Shown: positions 37,395-47,332 of the stretch, piece after piece
Layout of the letters: each line of letters opens with the position of its first letter
Position numbering within the stretch: position 1 is the first letter of the stretch
From: JAZBPO01 sp963691775
Lineage (GTDB): Bacteria; Pseudomonadota; Gammaproteobacteria; Pseudomonadales; Azotimanducaceae
NCBI GenBank assembly: GCA_963691775.1
Contig: OY829369.1
Coordinates: forward strand, 3,782,001 to 3,846,000
Reading direction: 5' to 3'
Length of the DNA stretch: 64,000 nt
The notes under the pieces: generated by a model
What the model saw: the letters and a program-made list of their open reading frames with translations, nothing else
What the model was told of the DNA's origin: nothing
The model's database searches: none
Position numbers and translations under genes: made by a program

Positions 37395-39587
37395 ATGAAC
37401 TCACGCCTGCTGCTGGTCGCCTGCATGCTGCTACTGGCAGCCTGCGACCGCGCCGCGCCGCCCCCCGAACCTGCCGAGGAAGCCGAGACAATGAGTCAGG
37501 CGCTGTCTTATCCGGAGACCCGATCGGGTGAGGTTGTGGAGTCCTTCTCGTCGGCCGCAGCTGGCGACGTAGTGATTGCAGACCCCTATCGCTGGCTCGA
37601 GGACGACGTGCGCGAAAGTGACGAAGTGGCGGCCTGGGTCGACGCGCAGAACGGCGTGACGTTTGATTACCTGGCCGACCTGCCGGGGCGCAGCGCGATC
37701 GCTGAACGGCTCACGGAACTTTTCGACTACGAGCGTTTCTCCCTGCCGGTGCGCCGGGACGGGCGCTATTTCTACTCGCGCAACGACGGCCTGCAAGACC
37801 AGGCCACGTACCTCGTGCAGGAGGGTCTTGCGGGCGTGCCCCGCACCCTGCTCGACCCGAACGCCTGGTCCGATGACGGCACCGTAGCGCTCGCTGGCGC
37901 CGTGCCGAGCCCAGACGGTAAGCGCGTTGCCTACTTCATTCAGGACGGCGGCTCGGACTGGCGGACGATTCGCGTTGTCGACGTCGAAACGGGCGCTGAG
38001 CTCGAGGATGAGATCGAGTGGGTCAAGTTCTCGGGTCTGTCCTGGGCGAAGGACAGCTCAGGTTTCTACTACTCGCGCTATCCGCAGACGGCACCGGAGG
38101 AAAAGTTCACCGCACCGAATCTGAACAAGACCGTGCATTTCCATCGGATCGGTACCGCGCAGGCAGAAGATGCGCTCGTCCTCGAGGATCCGGCGCGTCC
38201 CGAGGTCGGCTACAACGCCGGCGTCAGCGACGACGGCGCCTGGCTCGTGATCTACGGTAGCAGCGGGACCGACGGCAACAGCCTTCAGGTGATTGCGCTT
38301 GACGATGCGGGTCGTCCGGTGGGTGCGCCGGTTGTGCTCTTCGATGGCTTCGACTTCAACCATGGCTATGTCGGCAATGAGGGTGCGCGCTTCTTCGTGC
38401 TCACCGACTATGAGGCACCCAACAAGCGCATCGTCGCGATTGATCTGGCGGCGCCGTCCGTGCGTCAGGACGTGGTGGCCGAGTCCGCAGCGCCGATCGA
38501 GGACGCGAGTCACATCGGTGGCCATTTCGTTGTCCAGCGCCTGCGCGATGTTGCGTCCGAGGTGACGATCTATTCCGAGGCCTTCGAGCCCGTGCGCACC
38601 GTCGAACTCCCCGGCATCGGAAGCGTCGGCGGCTTTGGCGGCGAGCCTGACATCACCGAGACCTTCTACAGCTACACGAGCTTCAATCGGCCGGCGACGC
38701 TCTATCGCTACGATATCGCTACGGGCGAAAGCGAGATCTTCAAGGCCCCGGCGCTGACCTTCGACCCGGAGGACTACGTTGTCGAGCAGGTGTTCTTCGA
38801 GAGCACCGGTGATGCCCGCGTGCCCTTGTTTGTGGTCCATCGACGCGACGTGACGCCAAGCCTCAACGCGCCCCATTCGACACTGCTGTACGGGTATGGC
38901 GGTTTCGCCGTGTCGCTCCAGCCCTATTTCTCGGTGACCCGTCTTGCCTGGATGGAGCTCGGCGGCGTGCTTGCAGTCGCCAATCTGCGAGGCGGCGCGG
39001 AATATGGCAGGGCTTGGCATGATGGAGGCCGGCTCGCCAACAAGCAGAACGTGTTCGACGATTTCGCGGCTGCGGCAGAGCACCTGATCGAACTCGGCTG
39101 GGCGAGCCCGGACACGCTCGCGATTCAGGGCGGCTCGAACGGTGGCTTGCTCGTGGGCGCGGTTTCCAATCAGCGTCCTGAGCTATTCGCTGCGGCGCTG
39201 CCCGCGGTAGGCGTGATGGACATGTTGCGCTTCGACGAGTTCACGGCGGGACGCTTCTGGGTCGACGACTACGGCAGCCCGGATGACCCGGAGATGTTCG
39301 ACGTGCTCCGCGCCTATTCGCCGCTGCACAATATCCCGACGACCAATGCATACCCCGCAACGCTCGTGACCACGGCGGACACCGATGACCGCGTAGTCCC
39401 GGGGCATTCCTTCAAGTTCGCCGCTGCGCTGCAGGCGGCTGAAACAGGGTCTGCGCCCACGCTGATTCGCATCGAGACGCGCGCAGGTCACGGAGCGGGG
39501 ACGCCGATCTCCAAGGTGGTCGAGGAAACAGCGGATGAATGGGCATTCGTTGCCCACCATACGGGCATGGTGATCGCTGAAGAGTAA
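37395..39587 (+). CDS. S9 prolyl oligopeptidase, lipoprotein
   Basis: 730 residues with a lipobox (LLLAAC, Cys at about 16). The N-terminal beta-propeller gating domain (about 80-440) precedes an alpha/beta hydrolase domain with the catalytic triad Ser in GGSNGGLLVGA, Asp in TADTDDRVVP and His in RAGHGAG. Family members cut proline-containing peptides shorter than about 30 residues; this one should face the periplasm. ATG 37395 is chosen because the signal peptide begins there. It is divergent from the MBL-fold gene with a short shared control region. Confidence 0.94.
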   Translation: MNSRLLLVACMLLLAACDRAAPPPEPAEEAETMSQALSYPETRSGEVVESFSSAAAGDVVIADPYRWLEDDVRESDEVAAWVDAQNGVTFDYLADLPGRSAIAERLTELFDYERFSLPVRRDGRYFYSRNDGLQDQATYLVQEGLAGVPRTLLDPNAWSDDGTVALAGAVPSPDGKRVAYFIQDGGSDWRTIRVVDVETGAELEDEIEWVKFSGLSWAKDSSGFYYSRYPQTAPEEKFTAPNLNKTVHFHRIGTAQAEDALVLEDPARPEVGYNAGVSDDGAWLVIYGSSGTDGNSLQVIALDDAGRPVGAPVVLFDGFDFNHGYVGNEGARFFVLTDYEAPNKRIVAIDLAAPSVRQDVVAESAAPIEDASHIGGHFVVQRLRDVASEVTIYSEAFEPVRTVELPGIGSVGGFGGEPDITETFYSYTSFNRPATLYRYDIATGESEIFKAPALTFDPEDYVVEQVFFESTGDARVPLFVVHRRDVTPSLNAPHSTLLYGYGGFAVSLQPYFSVTRLAWMELGGVLAVANLRGGAEYGRAWHDGGRLANKQNVFDDFAAAAEHLIELGWASPDTLAIQGGSNGGLLVGAVSNQRPELFAAALPAVGVMDMLRFDEFTAGRFWVDDYGSPDDPEMFDVLRAYSPLHNIPTTNAYPATLVTTADTDDRVVPGHSFKFAAALQAAETGSAPTLIRIETRAGHGAGTPISKVVEETADEWAFVAHHTGMVIAEE

Positions 39588-39759
39588 GGGCTGCTGGCCC
39601 CGTGGTGTCCATCTGTCGATCACCGCAGGCGCCGGCCGACACGGTCCCGGACGCCCCCGGGGGCATCGCTAAGTGCCCGTGATGCGTGCATAATCTGGCC
39701 CCCTTCGCGGCCGCGTGCCGCTGGCGGCCCTGAGGCGGGCCTGCCCACCCGGATAGATC

Positions 39760-41685
39760 ATGACTTCTGACACCACGTTCGCGGACCTGGGGCTGTCCCA
39801 GGCCGTGCTCGAATCGCTTGCGCGCATCGGATACGAGGCGCCCACGCCCATCCAGGCCCAGTCCATTCCGCCGCTGCTCGACGGGCGGGATCTGCTCGGC
39901 ACGGCACAGACCGGTACTGGCAAGACGGCCGCCTTTGCGCTGCCGCTCCTTTCGCGGATTCATGCTTCGGATTCAGCCACGCAGGTGCTCGTGCTTGCAC
40001 CGACGCGTGAGCTCGCGATTCAGGTGTCCGAGGCTTTCGAGAACTATGCGCGCGGTATTCGCGGCTTCCACGTGCTTCCGATCTATGGCGGCCAGAGCAT
40101 GGGCATTCAGCTCAAGCAATTGCGCCGTGGTGCGCAGGTGGTCGTCGGCACGCCTGGCCGTGTCATGGACCATCTGCGGCGAGGCACACTCAAGCTCGAT
40201 GCACTTCGGTCTGTGGTCCTCGACGAGGCAGACGAGATGCTGCGCATGGGCTTCATCGAAGACGTGCAGTGGATCCTCGAGCACACGCCCGATTCGCGCC
40301 AGGTGGCGCTGTTCTCGGCAACCATGCCGCATGCTATCCAGCGCGTGGCCGATACCTATCTGAAAGACCCGGCCGAGATTCGCATCGAGTCGAAGACCTC
40401 GACGGTCGAACGCATCGAGCAGAAATTCTGGATTGTTGCCGGCACGAACAAACTCGATGCGCTTACGCGGATTCTCGAGGTAGAGGACACGGACGGCGTC
40501 ATCGTTTTCGTACGCACCAAGCTTTCCAGCGAGAACCTCGCGAGCCGTCTCGAAGCCCGCGGCCATGCGGCAGCCGCCATCAACGGCGATCTCTCGCAGG
40601 CGCAGCGGGAAGCGACCATAGCGCGTCTGAAGAGCGGCGCGGTCGACATCCTCGTTGCCACCGACGTTGCGGCGCGCGGTATCGATGTCGATCGCATCTC
40701 CCACGTGGTGAATTTCGACATTCCGACAGACACAGAGAGCTACGTGCACCGGATTGGCCGAACGGGGCGCGCCGGCCGCACGGGCACGGCGATCCTCTTC
40801 GTTGCGCCGCGGGAGCGCCGCCTGCTGCACGCGATCGAGCGCGCGACGCGGGCGAAGATGGTGCCGATCGAACTGCCGAGCAAGTCGGAAATCGACCGGC
40901 GTCGCACGGCCGCCTTCAAGGATCAGATCACCGAAACGCTGCAGAATCCCGGGCTTGGGCGCTATCAGCGCATCGTCGAGTCCTATCTCGACGAGCATGA
41001 GGCGGACCCGAAGGACGTTGCGGCCGCCATTGCAATGATGCTCTCGCAGCGCGGACCGGCACCTGCGTCGACCGTTGCGGAAGCGCCCATGCGCGCCGAG
41101 ACGGGCAGATCGGAGCGCGATCGGGGGGGGCGCCACGAGCGCGCTGATCAGTCTCGGCCGCAGCGCGAGCGTGAACGCGAACGCGAACGCGAACGCGAAC
41201 GCGCGCCGCGTTCGCAGGGAGACGAGCAGCCTGAACTGGAACTGTTCCGCCTCGCGGTCGGCCGGGAGCACGGCGCCAAGCCCGGAGACATCGTCGGTGC
41301 GATCGCCAACGAGGCGGAGCTCGACAGCCGCTATATCGGTCGCGTCCGGATCAATGACGACCACACCACCGTTGAACTCCCGGTGGGTATGCCTGACGAG
41401 CTGCTCGGCTTGCTGCAGAAGGTCCGGGTGCGCAACACGCCGATCCGTCTGCAGCGCGTCGCGGACGCATCACCGGCCGCCTCAGCGCGTCCGTTCAAGG
41501 CAAAGCGGGCGGAGAGCGATCGCCCCAAGCCTGTTCCGCGCCGGCGCGACGCGCGGCAGGGCGGTCCACGCACGGGCTCTGGTGCAGGCGGCCGGCGCTC
41601 GAACGATGCGCGCAATCGCGGCCCCGGGGCGGGCCCCCGTGCAGGCGAAGGGCCGCGCCCGAAGCTGAAGCGGAATCGCGACTGA
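39760..41685 (+). CDS. deaD: DEAD-box RNA helicase with RNA-binding tail
   Basis: 641 residues. The helicase core shows AQTGTGKTAAF, PTRELAIQV, DEADEML, SAT and HRIGRTGRAGR. After about residue 445 an Arg-rich linker contains (RE)6, followed by a DbpA/CsdA-type RNA-binding domain (LFRLAVGREHGAKPGDIVGAI) and a basic Arg/Gly-rich tail. This layout matches DeaD/CsdA, a cold-shock helicase for ribosome assembly and mRNA decay. The linker is encoded by a hexanucleotide repeat, listed separately. Confidence 0.95.
   Translation: MTSDTTFADLGLSQAVLESLARIGYEAPTPIQAQSIPPLLDGRDLLGTAQTGTGKTAAFALPLLSRIHASDSATQVLVLAPTRELAIQVSEAFENYARGIRGFHVLPIYGGQSMGIQLKQLRRGAQVVVGTPGRVMDHLRRGTLKLDALRSVVLDEADEMLRMGFIEDVQWILEHTPDSRQVALFSATMPHAIQRVADTYLKDPAEIRIESKTSTVERIEQKFWIVAGTNKLDALTRILEVEDTDGVIVFVRTKLSSENLASRLEARGHAAAAINGDLSQAQREATIARLKSGAVDILVATDVAARGIDVDRISHVVNFDIPTDTESYVHRIGRTGRAGRTGTAILFVAPRERRLLHAIERATRAKMVPIELPSKSEIDRRRTAAFKDQITETLQNPGLGRYQRIVESYLDEHEADPKDVAAAIAMMLSQRGPAPASTVAEAPMRAETGRSERDRGGRHERADQSRPQRERERERERERERAPRSQGDEQPELELFRLAVGREHGAKPGDIVGAIANEAELDSRYIGRVRINDDHTTVELPVGMPDELLGLLQKVRVRNTPIRLQRVADASPAASARPFKAKRAESDRPKPVPRRRDARQGGPRTGSGAGGRRSNDARNRGPGAGPRAGEGPRPKLKRNRD
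41164..41202 (+). repeat. Hexanucleotide repeat inside deaD
   Basis: CGCGAA occurs four times in perfect tandem at 41176-41199, flanked by two near copies (CGCGAG, CGTGAA), encoding alternating Arg-Glu. Units are multiples of three, so length changes would alter the linker without breaking the frame. Confidence 0.85.
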
Positions 41686-41702
41686 ACCGTCGCGACGGCG
41701 CG

Positions 41703-43544
41703 TCACCAGGCGAGGCCGTAGTCGTCGCCGTGGTTCGATGCGCCGCCCATGAAGATACCGCGTACGTGATCGATCTCGATGCCCATGAGAGGCCCTGAGG
41801 TTCGGTCGCGCGTGATGGCGTCATAGCCGCGCTCCTCGAGTTCCTCCACGACCCATCGCGGCGTCTCGCTGTTGAGCAGGATGCGGCCCGGTACCGCTCG
41901 GTGGTCGTCGAAGGAGTTGCGGAACTGGAAGCTCCAGAAGTTCGCGGCTTCTGACGCTTCCTGCACGTTCATGCCGTGGTGATGCATGTTCAGGAGCATC
42001 TGCAGCAGATTCTGCTCCTGGTAGTCGCCGCCCTGGATGGAGAACGAAAGCCAGGGTTTGCCGTCCTTGAGCGCCATTGCCGGCGTGAGCGTCGCGCGTG
42101 GCCGCTTGCCGGGCTCGAGAACGTTGAAGGGGTTCTGATCGGCATCGAGCACGAAGCTCTGCATGCGCTGGCTCATGCCCATGCCCGTTCGGCCCGCGAT
42201 CGTCGCTGGAATCCAGCCGCCCGAGGGCGTTACCGACACGACCCAGCCGTCGGCGTCGGCGGTCTGGATGGCGGTCGTGCCCATCGATGCGAAGCGTTCG
42301 AAGGCTTCCAGGTCGGTGTCGGCGACCTGCCACGGCGGCATGATGCCGGCTTCCGGATCGGGCGTGTTTGTCCAGTTTTCCAGCCAATCGGTATACGGAT
42401 TCGTTCCGCCCTGATACGGATAGGGGTCGCCGGGCTTGATCGCTACATCGTTGTGTTCCGGATCGATCGTGGCTGCGCGCGCGGCTGCATATTCCTTCGA
42501 GAGCAAGCCGGCGATGGGCTCTTCAGGCGGAAAGTAGGGGTCGCCGTAGTAGAAGTCGCGATCGGCGAAAGCCAGGCTCATGGCCTGGTAGAGCGTGTGA
42601 ATATAGTCGGCGCTGTTGTAGCCGAGCTCGCCGATGTCCGTGTGCTCGAGGATGTTCAGGGTCTGCAGCATCATCGGGCCCTGCACCCAGTGCGTGAGCT
42701 TGTAGACGTCGATGCCCTCGTAGTTTGTCGTTACGGGGGCCTCGATGTAGACGGACCAAGCGTCGAGGTCCTCTAGCGTGTGCAATCCGCCAAGCGCCTG
42801 CGAACCGCGGACGAATTCCTCCGCTATGTCGCCGCGATAAAAGCGATCGTACGCCGCCATGATCGCATCGGCGCGCGCGGCGCCGGCCGCGAGGGCCTCG
42901 GCCTCCGTCGCTACGAGCTTTTTCAGAGTGTCGGCGAGATCGCGCTGAACGAAGAGATCTCCGACCTCTGGCACCGCACCGTTCGGGAGGAATACGGCCG
43001 CCGACTCCGGCCACTGTTCGATCTCGGCGCGAAAGCGCGCAATGGATCGCACGGCGCCTGCTTCGATGGGATAGCCCTGCTCCGCCATCTCGATGGCGGG
43101 GGCGAGCACCTGTGCGAGGGAGAGCGTGCCGTAGCGCGCAAGCATCTCCATCAGTCCGCCCGGCGTCCCGGGTGTGACCGCCGCGAGGGGGCCGTACTCC
43201 GGCGGATAGGCCATCCCTTTGTCGCGGAAGAATTCCGGTGTCGCGCCCGAAGGTGCCACGCCGAGCGCGTTGATGCCGATGACGCGCTGTTCCTCTGGAT
43301 GCCAGATCAAGGCCTGGGTCTCACCCCCCCAACCAAGCGTGTCCCACATGGTCGATGTTGTCGCGAGCATGGCGCAGGCCGCATCGACGGCGTTGCCTCC
43401 TGCGATGAAGGTGCGCGCGCCGGAAGTGGCTGCGAGCGGTTTGCCGGTGATCGCCATCCACTCGCGACCAAGCAGCATGGGTTTCTCCGTAGCGAGGCCG
43501 AGGGCCGGCGCCAGCAGACAGGAAAGGAGGAGCAGACACTTCAT
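41703..43544 (-). CDS. Gamma-glutamyltransferase family protein
   Basis: 613 residues with a signal peptide (CLLLLSCLLAPALGLA). The N-terminal SGARTFIAGGNAVDAACAM and PGTPGGLMEML blocks and the autoprocessing site MGTTAIQTADADGWVVS, whose first Thr (about 423) would be the nucleophile, mark the Ntn-hydrolase gamma-glutamyltransferase family. The segment around the site differs from the classical TTHxS, so acylase-like or other amidase activity is as likely as glutathione breakdown. ATG 43544 has GGAG seven bases ahead. Divergent from the flavin oxidoreductase gene. Confidence 0.88.
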   Translation of the reverse strand: MKCLLLLSCLLAPALGLATEKPMLLGREWMAITGKPLAATSGARTFIAGGNAVDAACAMLATTSTMWDTLGWGGETQALIWHPEEQRVIGINALGVAPSGATPEFFRDKGMAYPPEYGPLAAVTPGTPGGLMEMLARYGTLSLAQVLAPAIEMAEQGYPIEAGAVRSIARFRAEIEQWPESAAVFLPNGAVPEVGDLFVQRDLADTLKKLVATEAEALAAGAARADAIMAAYDRFYRGDIAEEFVRGSQALGGLHTLEDLDAWSVYIEAPVTTNYEGIDVYKLTHWVQGPMMLQTLNILEHTDIGELGYNSADYIHTLYQAMSLAFADRDFYYGDPYFPPEEPIAGLLSKEYAAARAATIDPEHNDVAIKPGDPYPYQGGTNPYTDWLENWTNTPDPEAGIMPPWQVADTDLEAFERFASMGTTAIQTADADGWVVSVTPSGGWIPATIAGRTGMGMSQRMQSFVLDADQNPFNVLEPGKRPRATLTPAMALKDGKPWLSFSIQGGDYQEQNLLQMLLNMHHHGMNVQEASEAANFWSFQFRNSFDDHRAVPGRILLNSETPRWVVEELEERGYDAITRDRTSGPLMGIEIDHVRGIFMGGASNHGDDYGLAW

Positions 43545-43766
43545 GACAGACTCCGGTGCTTCGGGGAACGGGGGATCATAGCGCCCCATGCAGGGTCATC
43601 CGAATCGCGACGGCGCAGTGCCCTGATTCGATGCGCGCATCGGCGGGACGAGCCTTGCGGGCGGCTCCGCAAGCGCGCGTATCTCGCAGGTCGTGCGGGA
43701 CTGGGGGTGCTCGACGTGCCGCGCGCGCTGACGGAGACTCCAGCGCTGGAGCGAGGAGGAATGCCG

Positions 43767-44852
43767 ATGCAGCAGCTGTTCGAACCCCTGTCATTCACGC
43801 GCGGCCCAGCGATGAAGAACCGCTTCATGCTCGCGCCGTTGACCAATTGCCAGAGCCATGCCGACGGCACGCTGTCCGACGACGAGTTCAATTGGCTGAC
43901 CATGCGCGCGAAGGGTGGCTTCGGGCTGACGATGACGTGCGCAGCCCACGTGCAGGCGGTCGGTCAGGGTTTTCCTGGGCAGCTCGGAGCGTTCGACGAC
44001 AGGCATCTCGCCGGGCTCGAGCGTCTGGCGACCGAGATCAAGCGTCACGACAGCGTATCGATCGTGCAGCTTCATCACGCGGGTTATCGCTCGCCGTCGA
44101 ACCTCATCGGCAGCCAGCCGGTGGGCCCGTCGGAGGACGAGGCGTCCGGTGGACGCGGCCTGTCGACGGCCGAGGTAGAGCAGCTCGTGGAGGACTTCAT
44201 AGAGGCAGCGGTGCGCTGCGAGAAGGCGGGCTTCGATGGCGTCGAACTGCACGGCGCGCACAGCTACGTCATCTGCCAGTTCCTGAGCCCGGATCTGAAT
44301 CGGCGCGAGGATCAGTACGGCGGCGACGCCATCAAGCGAGCGCGCTTGCTGCGCGAGATGATAGATGGCATTCGCGCCCGCTGCAGGCCCGACTTCTGCC
44401 TGGGCGTTCGCCTGACGCCGGAGCGTATGGGCGTGCGCATGCAGGAAATGCTCGATCTGTCCGCGGCGCTCATGGCCGAGGGCAAGATCGACTTCCTCGA
44501 CGCATCGCTCTGGGACTGCTTCAAGGACCCCGATGAAGAGGCGTTCAAGGGCCGCCCGCTCATCGAGTGGTTCGCGGAATTGCCGCGCAACGGATGTCGC
44601 TTTGGTGTGGCGGGGCATCTGCGTACGCCATCGGATCTTCTGCGCGCCATGAATGCCGGCGCTGACTGGATCATGCTCGGGCGCGTAGCGATCCAGCATC
44701 ACGACTATCCGTCGCGGCTGCAGGCGGATCCTGCGTTTCTGCCCCTAGAACCGCCGTTCAGTCGCGCGCACATGCGGGCCGAGGGCGTGTCGGACACGTT
44801 CATCGAGTACCTGAAGACACTTGGGCGTATCGGCATCGCCACCGAGGACTGA
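43767..44852 (+). CDS. NADH:flavin oxidoreductase (old yellow enzyme family)
   Basis: 361 residues. FMN-binding TIM barrel with the N-terminal MKNRFMLAPLTNCQS, His pair in VQLHHAGYR, and the signature GFDGVELHGAHSYVICQFLSPDLNRREDQYGG; the C-terminal phosphate-binding part reads ADWIMLGRVAI. Such enzymes reduce enones or related substrates; the natural substrate is unknown. ATG 43767 is favoured over ATG 43761 because AGGAGG then has proper spacing. MetY follows after 81 bp and may share the transcript. Confidence 0.9.
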   Translation: MQQLFEPLSFTRGPAMKNRFMLAPLTNCQSHADGTLSDDEFNWLTMRAKGGFGLTMTCAAHVQAVGQGFPGQLGAFDDRHLAGLERLATEIKRHDSVSIVQLHHAGYRSPSNLIGSQPVGPSEDEASGGRGLSTAEVEQLVEDFIEAAVRCEKAGFDGVELHGAHSYVICQFLSPDLNRREDQYGGDAIKRARLLREMIDGIRARCRPDFCLGVRLTPERMGVRMQEMLDLSAALMAEGKIDFLDASLWDCFKDPDEEAFKGRPLIEWFAELPRNGCRFGVAGHLRTPSDLLRAMNAGADWIMLGRVAIQHHDYPSRLQADPAFLPLEPPFSRAHMRAEGVSDTFIEYLKTLGRIGIATED

Positions 44853-44933
44853 GAACTCGCGCGATGGAAGGTTCCGGTGCCGCCCTATCCGTGGCACCGT
44901 GCGGCTCCGCCCGTAAATCACAGGGACTTTCCG

Positions 44934-46208
44934 ATGCGCGACGAGACGATAGCGATCCACGCTGGCTACGAGACCGATCCCACGACGAAATCGGTCGCCA
45001 CGCCGATCTACCAGACGGTGGCCTACGAGTTCGACAGTGCCCAGCATGGTGCGGATCTCTTCGACCTTGCGGTCCCCGGAAACATCTACTCCCGGATCAT
45101 GAATCCCACGAACGGGATGCTCGAGGAGCGCGTCGCGCAATTGGAGGGTGGCGTTGCGTCCCTGGCTCTGTCAGCAGGCAGCGCGGCGATCCACTATGCG
45201 ATCCTCAACATTGCGCGCGCCGGCGACAATATCGTCACGGTTCCCCAGCTTTACGGCGGCACCTACACGCTCTTCGCGCACATGTTTCCGGAGCTGGGTA
45301 TCGACGTGCGCTTCGCCGAGGATGACTCGCCGGCGGCACTTGAGAAGCTCATCGACGAGCAGACCAAGGCCGTCTACTGCGAGTCCATCGGCAACCCTGC
45401 GGGCAACATCGTCGACATCGAAGCCGTTGCCGAGATGGCCCATCGTCACGGCGTCATCCTCATCGTCGACAACACGGTTGCCACGCCGGCGCTGCTCAAG
45501 CCCATCCACTACGGCGCGGACGTGGTCGTCCACTCGCTCACGAAGTACATGGGCGGTCATGGGACAACGCTCGGCGGAATCGTGGTCGATGGCGGGCAGT
45601 TCGACTGGAAAGCGAACGCCGAGCGCTATCCGATGTTCACGACGCCGGAAGCGGCTTATCACGGCGTCGTGTACGCAGACGCGTTCGGTCCAGCGGCCTA
45701 TATCGGTCGCGTACGGACCGTGGCACTGCGCAACACGGGCGCGGCGCTCTCTCCGATGAACGCGTTCATGCTCATGCAGGGCATCGAGACCCTGCCGCTG
45801 CGCATGGAGCGGCACTGTGAGAATGCAGCGGCAGTGGCGGACTTCCTGGAGCGTCACGCGGCTGTCGATTGGGTGAGCTACGCCGGCCTGCCGGAACATC
45901 CGCATCACGAGCTCGCGCTCAAGTACACCGACGGCCGTCCGTCTTCGCTCCTGACCTTCGGCGTGAAGGGTGGCTTCGAAGCTGGCGTGAAATTCTATGA
46001 CGCGCTGAGGCTCATCAAGCGCCTCGTGAACATCGGGGATGCAAAGTCTCTGTCCTGCCATCCAGCGTCGACTACGCACCGCCAGCTGACGGAGGAAGAG
46101 CAGCGTGCCGTCGGTGTGTCGCCGGAGATGATCCGACTCTGCATCGGTATCGAACACATCGACGACATCGTCGCGGACCTCGATCAGGCGCTTGCGGCTG
46201 CAGGCTGA
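44934..46208 (+). CDS. metY: O-acetylhomoserine sulfhydrylase (MetY-like)
   Basis: 424 residues of the Cys/Met-metabolism PLP family. TIAIHAGYETDPTTKSVATPIYQT at the N-terminus, NIYSRIMNPT, and the PLP-binding Lys in VVHSLTKYMGGHGT are diagnostic, and SLSCHPASTTHRQLTEEE near the end is typical of MetY. The reaction joins O-acetylhomoserine with sulfide to give homocysteine. AGGGA precedes ATG 44934. A GC-rich hairpin lies 30 bp after the stop. Confidence 0.93.
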   Translation: MRDETIAIHAGYETDPTTKSVATPIYQTVAYEFDSAQHGADLFDLAVPGNIYSRIMNPTNGMLEERVAQLEGGVASLALSAGSAAIHYAILNIARAGDNIVTVPQLYGGTYTLFAHMFPELGIDVRFAEDDSPAALEKLIDEQTKAVYCESIGNPAGNIVDIEAVAEMAHRHGVILIVDNTVATPALLKPIHYGADVVVHSLTKYMGGHGTTLGGIVVDGGQFDWKANAERYPMFTTPEAAYHGVVYADAFGPAAYIGRVRTVALRNTGAALSPMNAFMLMQGIETLPLRMERHCENAAAVADFLERHAAVDWVSYAGLPEHPHHELALKYTDGRPSSLLTFGVKGGFEAGVKFYDALRLIKRLVNIGDAKSLSCHPASTTHRQLTEEEQRAVGVSPEMIRLCIGIEHIDDIVADLDQALAAAG

Positions 46209-46238
46209 GACTCAGGGCGGATGTAGGTGGGGCTGGGC

Positions 46239-46257
46239 GCGCCCCCTAGCGGGGCGC
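46239..46257. terminator. GC-rich hairpin after metY
   Basis: GCGCCCC pairs with GGGGCGC across a 5-base loop. No T-tract follows. It lies between the convergent metY and a 36-codon gene, so it could serve both. Confidence 0.45.
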
Positions 46258-46269
46258 ACCGGCGCTGCT

Positions 46270-46380
46270 TCAGGCCAGCAGCGTGTCGATGGTCATCATC
46301 ATCACGCCGATGAGCGTGACGGCGCCGGCGATCGAGCAGGTGGCGAGGATGACGGACTTGAAGGGGTCTTCGATCCACAT
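46270..46380 (-). CDS. Small single-pass membrane protein (36 aa)
   Basis: ATG to TGA encodes MWIEDPFKSVILATC followed by a hydrophobic stretch rich in Ile, Ala, Gly and Met and ending TIDTLLA. The layout is a short acidic amphipathic N-terminus and one membrane helix. A clear ribosome site AAGGAG lies ten bases before the ATG, which is the main reason to call it. It converges on metY. Function unknown. Confidence 0.6.
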   Translation of the reverse strand: MWIEDPFKSVILATCSIAGAVTLIGVMMMTIDTLLA

Positions 46381-46687
46381 GATGCGGGGGGCTCCTTGGC
46401 TATGGGGGAAGCTGTAACGGGCGCGGAGCCTCGCACGTCGTCGGGCCGTGCGTTATCAAGGATCCTCGAACGAATCCTTCGGGCAGGCCTGATGATCGGC
46501 ACGGCTCGTGTAACGACTGTAAAGGCCTCTGGTGCTCAAACTGCATGCGGACGTTCCCGCCTGCGCGTGCGGCGGGCGTGATTCACCCCCGCCTTGCGTG
46601 CGGCTTGACGTCGAGCCCCGACTCCAGAGCGGCAAAACCGTACTCTCGTTCACGGGCCTAAGGCAGTTTCCGTTGGCTCGCGCTGGA
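46381..46687. other. Gene-free stretch
   Basis: About 300 bp between the 36-aa gene and the uncharacterised gene at 46688. It should contain the small gene's promoter; no other structure was recognised. Confidence 0.4.
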
Positions 46688-47332
46688 TCAGGCGGCCGTC
46701 CACTTCATGTTGTTGAGTTGGCGACGCAATTGGACGATCTCGCGCTGCAGCTCTGAAACCTCCTCGCGGTGTTTGGCGCGCAGGGCATCGAGCTGGGCGG
46801 CCGTGAGCAGGCGTTCCTCCTGCTGAACAGGGGCGCAGCGATGCGTTGCGAGCTGAGCGGGTGCGGCCTGGCGGGCGCGGTTCGGCGCCGCGATCTGATC
46901 TCGAAGCAGGTTTTGAATGGCGAGGAGATAGGTGTCGACGTCGGCTTCCTCTGCGCCCCAGAGACGGCTTGCATGCCAGGGCGTCGGGCAATTGCCCGAG
47001 CGCGCGAGGCGGATCGCGCCTGCCTCGAGGTCCGGGCCCTCGCCGCCCTGCTCAGCAAGCTCGCGGATCGGGAGCTTGAGTTCGCGCTGGAGTTCGCCCT
47101 GCTCGTTGCGATAGATCGTGAATGCGCAGGCGGCGCGCACGGTCCCATCGTTCTCCGTGATGACGTACAGCGCGCGGACCTTCCCGGTCTCGTCGCCGCT
47201 CCGGAGGTCGCCGCTTCGGAGCGCTTGCTCGAACTTGCCGATGCCATACACGGACGCGATCTGCTGTCCATTCAGGAATGCCACCCACTCTCGGTGCATG
47301 CCCGCGGTGAAGCTGAAGGTTTCGTTGGACAT
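46688..47332 (-). CDS. Uncharacterised soluble protein with coiled-coil end
   Basis: 214 residues, no signal peptide and no family I recognise. The first 125 residues look like a compact alpha/beta domain (FNGQQIASVYGIGKFEQALRS-like segments, ALYVITENDGTVRAACAF). A Pro/Ala/Arg linker follows, and a heptad-patterned helix (about 172-208, LDALRAKHREEVSELQREI) ends the protein and suggests oligomerisation. Codon use matches that of neighbouring genes. Preceded by about 630 bp without genes. Confidence 0.65.
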   Translation of the reverse strand: MSNETFSFTAGMHREWVAFLNGQQIASVYGIGKFEQALRSGDLRSGDETGKVRALYVITENDGTVRAACAFTIYRNEQGELQRELKLPIRELAEQGGEGPDLEAGAIRLARSGNCPTPWHASRLWGAEEADVDTYLLAIQNLLRDQIAAPNRARQAAPAQLATHRCAPVQQEERLLTAAQLDALRAKHREEVSELQREIVQLRRQLNNMKWTAA

